Origin: Tuctoria greenei | Taxonomy: Eukaryota > Streptophyta > Magnoliopsida > Poales > Poaceae | NCBI GenBank assembly: GCA_036927565.1 | Contig: JAYESD010000003.1 | Coordinates: 95,155,591 to 95,219,590 of the forward strand | Reading direction: 5' to 3' | Length of the DNA: 64,000 nt | Shown here: positions 56,549 through 64,000 of the stretch, in pieces | How positions within the stretch are numbered: the first letter of the stretch is position 1 | Layout: each line of letters begins with the position of its first letter | Translations under genes and position numbers: made by a program | The notes under the pieces: model-generated | Told to the model about the DNA's origin: nothing | What the model saw: the letters and a program-made list of their open reading frames with translations, nothing else | Databases searched by the model: none

Positions 56549-57676
56549 CTAATCCAAAAATTTTAAAGTCAAGTTGAGATAGAAGAGTATAATGTCTAGA
56601 TAAAGCATCAGCAATAACATTATCCTTTCCCTTTTTGTGTTTAATGACATAAGGAAAAGACTCAATAAATTCCATTCACTTAGCATGCTACGGTTCAGTT
56701 TCCCTTGACTCCTAATATGCTTTAGTGATTCATGATCAGAATGGATAACAAATTCTTTGGGCCACAAATAATGTTGCGATGTTTCTAAAGTTCGTACAAG
56801 AGCATATAATTACTTATCATAGGTAGAATAATTCAGAACAGGCCCACTCATTTTCGCACTAAAATATGCAACAGGTTTTCCTGCTTGTAACAAAACACCA
56901 CCCAATCCAATCCCACTAGCATCACATTCAAGCTCAAAAGTCTTAGAAAAATCAGGAAGTTGGAGAAGAGGTGCATGCGTCAACTTATCTTTCAGTATGG
57001 TAAAGGCGTTATCTTGTGTGGTGCCCCAAGAAAAAGGCACCCCCTTCTTCGTAAGGTCATTCAATGGAGCAGCAATGGTGCTGAAATCCTTCACAAAGAG
57101 ACGATAGAACCCAACCAGCCCTAGAAAGCTCCGCACCTGTGTGATGGTCTTTGGTACAGGCCACCCCTGAATAGCCTCTACCTTGGCTTGATCAACTTCA
57201 ATTCCATAAACTTTGTCAAGTAGTTCTTGTACTTGGCGCTGAATGTCCTTTGTTTCTTCCGGATTTGTCCTGTATGGTGCACGGTTGGGCAATGAAGCAC
57301 CAGGAATGAGGTCAATCTGGTGCTCAATCCCTTGAAGTGGTGGTAGTCCTGGTGGTATTTCACTTGGAAACACATCAGAATATTCCTGCAAAATTTTAGC
57401 AATAGCAGGAGGCAAAGAATGTTGCATATCGTAAAGGGAAATCAAAGCATCTTTGCATACCAAAGCATAGGCAACAGAGGTGGAAGCAATTAGTTCATTA
57501 ATATCAGATTTCATAGCAAACAAGCATTTTCCCTTCAGAGATATCTCATTTTTCTTATCAAACACTGATTTGGCATTGTTGTTGTTCTCAACGTTAGCAT
57601 GGTCCTGAGATTTAGTTTTCCTAGCTTTAGCAACATCATCTTGCACAATAGCTTCAGGAGACATAGGATGCAACAC
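56549..57676 (-). pseudogene. G2 RT-RNase H with in-frame loss of the RT catalytic core
   Basis: The frame 57676-56810 is open through PSEIPPGLPPLQGIEHQIDL and IQRQVQELLDK, then jumps directly to VYGIEVDQAKVEAIQGWP. In G1 about 170 residues lie between these points, including DLRSGYHQ, the palm and YFDD. RNase H follows (FELECDASGIGLGGVL), broken by stops at about 56810, with a further fragment to 56549. No reverse transcriptase activity is possible. Confidence 0.88.
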
Positions 57677-58289
57677 AATTTTTTATCATGGTAAAGAAAA
57701 GAATATTGATTTGATCTACCATGATGCATAGAATCTCTATCAAATTGCCATGGTCTTCCTAGCAGAATATTACAAGCTTGCATAGGCACAACATCACATT
57801 CAACGACATCCTTATATGATCCAATAGTAAAATTGATTTGCACATATCTAGTTACCTTTGCCTTACCACTGTTGTTTAACCATTTAATGTAATAGGGATG
57901 TGGTGCGGTTTGGTGCTTAGTGCCAGCTTGGTCACCATGTCACTGCTGGCCAAGTTGTTGCAGCTACCTCCATCAATGATCATGCGGCAAGATCGCTCTT
58001 TGACAACACACTTTGTTTGGAATAATGTGTGCCTTTGATTTTGTTCCGCTTTCTCCATTTGTGCACTAAGCACACGCTGCACAATGAGACTATCATAGCG
58101 CGCTGCATCTTCTGCACCAATATGCTCTTCTTGATGTTCATCGCTACCTGCATAGTCAGCTGCAAGCAAAACACATGTATCGCCATCAAAATCGCTAGCA
58201 GATGAGTACTCACCGTCATCTTTAATAATTAGAACACGTTTGCTTGGGCAGTCACGCTGCACATGGTCAAAACCCTTGCACTTGTGACA
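57660..58289 (-). pseudogene. G2 zinc knuckle and protease
   Basis: In the gag frame after its TAA: knuckle CHKCKGFDHVQRDC (about 58289-58248) and protease MIIDGGSCNNLASSD (about 57980). A frameshift near 57895 passes to QINFTIGSYKDVVECDVVP (57843 on). Confidence 0.85.
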
Positions 58290-59474
58290 TTAAACGTCTC
58301 TAGATCGTCCCGTAGATGCTACGGAAGAAGCACTCTCGATGGGCTTTTGGGTGGTCTTTACTGCTGAGCTAGTGGAAGAAGCATGTGGCTTGTTGCCGGA
58401 GGAAGAAGGTGCTGCCCGACTTGGTGAAGAAGATGGCGGTGAAGCACACCCAGTCGAAGGAGTAGTCGTGCGTGGTTGCCATGAGCTAGTCTTTCGTGCA
58501 GAAATATTAGTTCTAGAGCTAGCTCGTCGTCCCTGCATTTCTCTTTCAGCTTTACAAGCAAGATGAAACAAACAGGTAACATTATTGTAATCTTTATAAG
58601 CAAGTATGTCCTCAATTTCACGGTTTAAACCACCCAAAAATCTAGCCATAGTTGGTTCCTCATCCTCGTCTAAATTACAATGCAACATACCCATATGTAA
58701 TTCCTGAAAGTACTCTTCTACACTTTTAGCTCCATGTCTCAATTGTTGTAACTTATGTAACAGATCAGGTGCATAGTAAGAAGGAACAAATCTAGCCCGC
58801 ATGAGCTGTTTCAAAGCATCCCAAGTTTGTGGTATGTTATTAGGATTTTTCTTGCCATGTTCTATCCACCAAACAGAAGCAAAATCAGTAAACTCACTAG
58901 TGGCTGCTCTAACTCTTGCGTTTTCAGGAAACTCATGACATGCAAATTTTTGATCAACAGGAATCTTCCAAGTAATATATGCATCAGGGTCATATTTACC
59001 ATCAAAATGAGGTATCTTAAATTTGATCTTGTTAAAAGTATCATCATGATTGCGTACCTCACACCGACGATGTCCACCCATACCTTGACGGTTGCGTTGT
59101 AGCCGGCGCCGTGGCCTAGCTTCCTCATCTTCCCCAATCTCCGTATCTGCATAATAGTCATCTTCATTATCACGTACAATACTAGGAGCATTGCTCACCT
59201 GTCCATCCGCGGTGCGTCCACGATCCCTCTCCTCAAGGCGCTGCAGGATGGCTCCAATAGAGGTGTTCAATGTTTGAATGGAAATCTCCAACATGCTGAT
59301 TTTGGTGTTGGTGTCGATCTGCATATTTTCCAATTGACCAAGGCGGTCACTGGTAACACGGAAATCCTCATCAAGCGCTTCTGTGCCTAGCCGCACTTGG
59401 CGTTCGAAGTGTTGTATAATTCCCCGTGTGCGAGGTGAATGCACGTCTTTGTTTGTATTTGCTCCTCCTGCCAT
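58290..59474 (-). pseudogene. G2 gag, capsid part (394 aa)
   Basis: ATG at 59474 (MAGGANTNKDVH). N-terminal coiled coil (about residues 45-85), acidic and RR-rich linker, Gypsy gag domain (FKIPHFDGKYDPDAYITW ... WWIEHGKKN ... MRARFVPSYYAPDLLHKL ... RFLGGLNREIEDILAYKDYNN), Ser/Pro/Thr-rich tail. A TAA at 58292-58290 cuts it just before the zinc knuckle; otherwise it is open, and so is better preserved than the G1 gag. Confidence 0.87.
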
Positions 59475-60468
59475 GGTTAGTAGCGTTATCCCTAGCTACA
59501 AAGGTGTTGGTGGAGATAACTCGCTCATTGTCAACCTGTTCAATCAAGCTCTTACCTGTTCTTACCAAGCTCAGCAAGAAGGTGATGGCAACCAGCAAGT
59601 AATGAACAACTTCAAGAACAGGTGTCAATCTATGGCTTTAGGTGGCTGAACTAGCACAAGGAGCAAACTTTCACCACGTTAATCATAACAAGCTGAATAA
59701 ATGTTCTACGACAGTACTGTGCTGATCTTAGTCTATACCGTACTAGATACGCGAGCTGAGACACCAATGCCGTCACCAAAAACACCCCAAACAACAATCT
59801 GATTTTTTTCTTTTTTTCGTTTTTTCTTTTGTTGGGGTGGTCACCCAAACTCTCTCTAGATGGAATCAGGAGACCCTAGAACAAAATTTGCACATGCGGC
59901 TTTTGATCTTGCACTTGCCTTTTTTTTCTTCTCTAATTGCTTGTGGCTTTTGTGCGGCTTTTGATTTTGCACTTGCCTTTTTCTTGTTGTCAAACTCAAA
60001 TTACTAATCTGACTCAAACTCGAAGTAGCAATCTGATTCGAACTCAAACTAGTAATCCGACTTAAACTCAAACTAGCAATCTGACTCAAACTCGAAGTAG
60101 CAATCTGATTTGAACTCGTAATCCGACTCAAACTCGAACTAGCAATCTGACTCAAACTCAAAGTAGCAATCTGATTCAAACTCAAACTAGTAATCTGACT
60201 CAAACTCGAACTACGAATCTGACTCAAACTAGGTGACCGAATGTGACACGAACTCGAAACTCTAGTGGTGCAAAACTAAAGACCAGCAACTTGACTCGTC
60301 GAAGAAACCATGAACTCAACAAGTCTTGACTAAGTAGAGAAAGTAAAAGGCACAATGGTCTAGGAATAATGGAAAAAATAGATCTGGTATTTTTTGGGGC
60401 TTTTTTTGGACTATAGGATGATAACAGCGGAAAGAAAAGTAATGGTAGCACTTTCACCAATTAACCTT
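59475..60468 (-). other. G2 untranslated leader with minisatellite
   Basis: About 1 kb between PBS and gag. It contains the repeat at 59994-60235; the rest shows no coding signal. A 123-codon frame (60227-59856) is simply the translated repeat. Confidence 0.7.
59994..60235 (-). repeat. ~24-bp minisatellite in G2 leader
   Basis: About ten units of CTCAAACTCGAAGTAGCAAT and CTGACTCAAACT type (plus strand) with alternating AGTAGCAATCTGA and CTAGTAATCCGA variants, spacing about 21-27 bp. Confidence 0.85.
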
Positions 60469-60481
60469 GCTCTGATTACCA
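60469..60481 (-). promoter_or_regulatory. G2 primer binding site, imperfect
   Basis: The minus strand reads TGGTAATCAGAGC, the initiator-Met complement with one inserted A. Confidence 0.8.
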
Positions 60482-60483
60482 CT

Positions 60484-61356
60484 TGATAGGATCTTGGTTC
60501 CCGATCTTTCAATGAGAATAGGAGGGTTCGATTTGTGGAGGAGAAAATGTTGGCGATCCGACTACACCGTCCCCATGACGATGCGCCTTAGCGATCGCTA
60601 CACTGACTCTGAAGTTGTATTGATCTTGCTGGCGCACAATCAACCTAACCACGAGGGCCTTTGTTCCTGCAAGCAATCGAACAACGCGCAAGAACAAGAA
60701 GAACAAGTACTTATCAGTTGAATCAATCAAAAGTGGGGTTCGGGGTTCTGGATACAAGTAGACGGACGATCTAGTCGACACGCGCGTGTGCAAGGAAGCA
60801 GTAGAAGCTAACTTACGAATAAACAAAACCCACCAGCAAATGAGGGCAACGGCTACTATTTATTACCTCCCTAGGGTCATGAGAAACCCTAATCATGAGT
60901 CCCTAATGGACTCCAAACGATACATGGGCCATGGGCCCAATTTTGGTGATGCAGCACCATGGACAGAATAGGTCTTGGTATTAAAATAACGATTGCGGCC
61001 GACTCCGAATAGATATGTACATGAGTCCAGATCTGTTTGAAATAGACTTGATAATCTTTCTAGGAAGTACTTGAACTACCAAATCGGAGTCCATATGAAG
61101 TAGTGGTGGCCGTCACAGGTTGGTGCTGTTCTGCTGTCCAAATCCCGTCCGCGCGAATTCCCTTCCCATTGGCTCCTCTCCATTGTTCCTAGGCAAAACA
61201 AGAAAGCACGTAGTTCCATGGTCTATATAAGATGGACATAAGGCCAAGAACGAGTTCACCTCATAGTTTAGTTGACGTGCATGAGCGTGAGCGATCGGAC
61301 CAGAAACCGGTAGCTGAGTTGGTGTGGATGTATCGAGGGTGTTGATGTCCTCATCA
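60484..61356 (-). repeat. G2 5' LTR
   Basis: 873 bp; matches 54447-55313 with clearly more differences than the G1 LTR pair show, so it is an older insertion than G1 as far as can be judged by eye. Confidence 0.9.
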
Positions 61357-62038
61357 TTTTACCTCATCTCCTCCCTAAGACTAGTTAAATTGATCCCATC
61401 ACCAGCCATGTCTTGAACTCAAGCAACACCTGCACATGAATAAATAATCGATACTTCCGAGCACAAGTCCTCGACTTGACTCTCGTTAGTTCTGAAACCA
61501 CAACACCTTACATGAGCACCTCACATAAGCATGTTGCAAACCTTAGCAAAAAGATATCAACCACCACACACCAAAAACTCAGTAAAAGAATACTAAGGAA
61601 GCTTTCCATAATCCAAAAATCAAGTTCGAAATATTGCAAGTTAAAAGCAGAACCACTGCGATCAAGCTCCGAACCTTGCCAAAACTAACCAGACATTGAG
61701 ACAAAGCTTACCAAAGCTAGCAGGACCTAGCGCTAGAGCTTACCAAAGCTAGCCGGACCTAGCAAAAACATATAGGACCTAGCCATAGCAAGTCGGACCT
61801 AGCCAAAATAATTCAGACCTAGATAAAGAAGCCAGACCTAGCCAAAGTAAGTTGGACCTAGACAAAGAAAGTCGGACCTTACGTCGAACCTTGTCGGAGC
61901 TACCCAAAACAAGCTAAACCTATCGTTGGACCTTGCAGCAGCTCGGACCTAGAGTCGGACCTTGTTAAAAAGGTGTTTCGGCGGTATTCAAAACTTTTAT
62001 CATCATAGCCAATGCATTCAACACACATAGGTCTCACA

Positions 62039-63038
62039 ATCTCCCCCTTGATGAATGCATTGGCAACACCACTTAAAATCCGAACATTGCCTTATTCATA
62101 TGAAAACTTTTGAAAACAAAATTCTCCCCCTATACATATTTATCCCCCTTTGTAATTCAGAAATAAAATGAGAAAAACAAAAATTCTCCCCCTGAGAAGA
62201 TCATGCAAAAACACTTGTGAATGTGTGCAATAAGTGATCAATTTCTCCCCATTTGACAATGTATTCAGCAAGGTTCAAAAGAGAAATTTCAATTGTTATG
62301 AGCATATTGTAGCACATACATATAAAACAAAGCTCATCCAAGTCATACTATCAAGTAACTTACACTATCACATCAATGAAATACATAAAGTAGTGTAAGC
62401 CATGCTAGAGATCAAGTGTAATTTTCAATTTAAGCAAGTCATGATCTCACAAACTTTACTATTTCAAAACCTGAAAGCATGACACTTGTTGCCGCAATTT
62501 TCATTTTTCAATATTATTTAAAGCACAAATTCTAATCATATAACATTTGCAAGAGATTATGCCGCATCTGCCTTATTCTAACCAACCAAGCTAAGTCTAT
62601 GTCATTTTACAATCAAAAGCTTAAGGTCATGGTTTTAGTCATACACAACTTCTTCTAAGTTCATGTCTAAGTGCAATGATAAGCCATCTCAAAAGAAAAA
62701 GTGTGATGCGTGTATATTCTCTTGATCTTTTCTCATTTTTATTTGATCATAAAAGCTCAATATTGTGATAGTTGATTTATTAATTTTTCATTATTAAAAG
62801 CATTTGTGAACATGTAACAAGTTCAAAACAGCAAGAAAGTTCGATCATGACCAGATTTAGTGTAAGTAATTATTCTAATTACTAGTCATGGCAAAAACTA
62901 CAAAATGTAGAACATGAGTAATGTAGTAAGAACTTTCAGCATGTAAAAAGAATCACAAAGTCATATATGTATGAAATACTATGCTCATATTATTTTAAAT
63001 TCCGATTTAGTGGACTTCCCAAGTTTCAAAATTCCCCC
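62039..63038 (-). promoter_or_regulatory. K2 polypurine tracts and 3' noncoding region
   Basis: The minus strand has AAGGGGGAGAT beside the LTR and further tracts near 62124, 62142, 62186 and 62241. The rest matches K1 43572-44560 in reverse complement and is noncoding. Confidence 0.78.
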
Positions 63039-64000
63039 TTAATTTAAGCCATGACGATGCATAACCCCTATTTCACTATAAATGGAACAAAAATGAGTGA
63101 AATCAAAAGGTTTTGTGAAAATATAAGTCAATTGTTGTTCGGTATCTACATGGTGAAGCACAATGTTTCCTTTTTCAACATTATCATGGAGAAAGTGATA
63201 CCAAATGTCAATGTGCTTTGTTCTCAAATGTTGCACGGGATTTTTAGCAATGCAAATGGCACTAGTGTTATCACAAAATAGTGGAACACTATCTAGATCA
63301 ACCCCATAGTTCTTAAGTGTTTGGACAATCCAAAGAATTTGTGAGCAAGCGCTAGCAAGAGCTACATATTCAGATTCGGTTGTGGATTGTGCAACTGAGT
63401 TTTGTTTTCTAGAGGACCAAGCAACGAGAGAATTGCCAAGAAAATGACAAGCACCCGAAGTACTTTTCCTATCAATCCTACAACTCCCAAAATCAGCATC
63501 TGAAAAAGCTTTCAATGTAATGGTTGGGGAAGAAGGAAGAAAAATGCCAAAATCTTGAGTTCTACATAAGTACATGAGAATTCTTTTGATGGCTTGACAA
63601 TGTGAAGTATGTGGGGAAGCTTGAAATTGTGCACAAAGACATACACTGAATTGAATGTCCGGTCTTAATGTCGTGAGGTACAAAAGTGATCTGATCATGC
63701 TTCTATATTCTTTTTGATCCACAGGTTCACCATCTTCATCAAGTTCAAGTGTTGTTGTTGCACCCATTGGTGTCCGAAGAGGCTTGCTTTTGTCCATGTT
63801 GAAGCGCTTAATAAAATCTCTTGTATACTTTGTTTGACGCACAAAGGTACCTTCCTTGGTTTGCTTGATTTGCAGGCCCCAAAAGTACATGAGTTCTCCC
63901 ATCATACTCATCTCAAATTCTGAACTCATCATAGCTAAAAACTTGGACACAAGATCATGAAAAACACAACCAAAGATAATATCATCCACATATACTTGAA
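63039..64000 (-). pseudogene. K2 pol, RT C-terminus and RNase H (partial)
   Basis: The frame comes in from beyond the window with the YVDD box at its right edge (63995-63984) and is open to a stop at 63039. RNase H blocks are present but several conserved residues differ from K1 (for example HLRTKHIDIWYHFLHD and TYIFTKPF), which suggests decay. The position of the K1 nonsense codon is sense here. Whether the rest of pol is intact cannot be seen. Confidence 0.85.

Larger units (their letters stand above)
54447..61356 (-). mobile_element. G2: CRM-like Ty3/Gypsy element, RT core deleted
   Basis: 6.9 kb, minus strand: 5' LTR (60484-61356), PBS, leader with minisatellite, gag, protease, RT lacking its catalytic core, RNase H, integrase, 3' LTR (54447-55313). 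The sense-strand LTR start TGATGAGGACATCA is shared with G1. The flanks TTGAA and TTTTA match poorly, but the flanking K2 LTR sequences join collinearly, so the boundaries are sound. Confidence 0.88.
53377..62038 (-). repeat. K2 3' LTR, split by G2
   Basis: On the plus strand it starts TGTAGGATCGAA and ends GTCTCACA. LTR sequence is at 53377-54446 and about 61357-62038, roughly 1.75 kb in total. It is collinear with the K1 LTR: the join falls inside the K1 equivalent of about 36885. TATATAAG is on the minus strand at 53980-53973. Confidence 0.88.
53377..64000 (-). mobile_element. K2: second K-family Copia element, right end outside window
   Basis: Minus-strand 3' LTR (53377-62038, split by G2), PPT, noncoding region and the C-terminal part of pol. 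Same family as K1: matching pol C-terminus (GVMHRHGLN versus GVMHPHGLN), matching 3' noncoding region and LTR ends. The 5' half lies beyond 64000. Confidence 0.9.

Noticed and set aside
59856..60227. 123-codon minus-strand ORF rich in Ser/Leu/Gln/Ile
   Set aside because: It is the translation of the ~24-bp minisatellite in the G2 leader.

Overview
This is plant nuclear DNA that consists almost entirely of transposable elements, most likely from a grass (Poaceae) heterochromatic or pericentromeric region. I see no intact host gene, tRNA, rRNA or CRISPR array. The grass assignment is inferred from the mix of lineages (Sirevirus-type Copia, CRM-like and Athila-like Gypsy, a Mutator-like element, all nested in each other), from CpG/CNG-rich palindromes in the LTRs, and from initiator-Met and Asp tRNA primer sites.

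Layout. 1-10044: a minus-strand Sirevirus-type Copia element (S1) whose left LTR runs off the window. It has a decayed gag, a pol with a large internal deletion and a decayed extra (env-like) ORF. 10045-17250: an Athila-derived, mostly noncoding element (C1) in a tandem arrangement that shares a central LTR. 17251-18338: unclassified, GC-rich, with a 55-bp tandem repeat. 18339-19880: solo LTR of the same C family. 19881-20722: unclassified AT-rich DNA. 20723-53124: another C-family element (C3) whose flanks close up only after its nested insertions are removed. Its 5' LTR holds a Mutator-like element (21083-28030), which holds a compact Sirevirus-like element, S2 (21759-27571). Its internal region holds a CRM-like Gypsy element, G1 (31001-49000), which holds a Copia element, K1 (36029-46490). 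53125-53376: short unclassified stretch. 53377-64000: a second K-family Copia element on the minus strand (K2, runs off the window), whose 3' LTR is split by a second CRM-like Gypsy element, G2 (54447-61356).

Target-site duplications support the nest: GGTTG around S2, CCACA around G1, ACAAG around K1, 7 of 8 bases around the Mutator-like element, and transition-decayed copies around C3 (GTCGT/ATCAT) and the solo LTR (ATTGG/GTTGG). After subtraction of the Mutator-like element, the 5' LTR of C3 is 1564 bp, exactly the length of its 3' LTR.

The most unusual object is S2. It is a recently inserted element (LTRs of 1562 bp each, about 2% different) that has LTRs, PBS, polypurine tract and TSD, but has lost gag and pol and keeps a single intact 519-codon ORF of the Sirevirus env-like family. 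The ORF is preceded by what looks like its own leader, possibly with a 5'-UTR intron. It could be mobilised only in trans.
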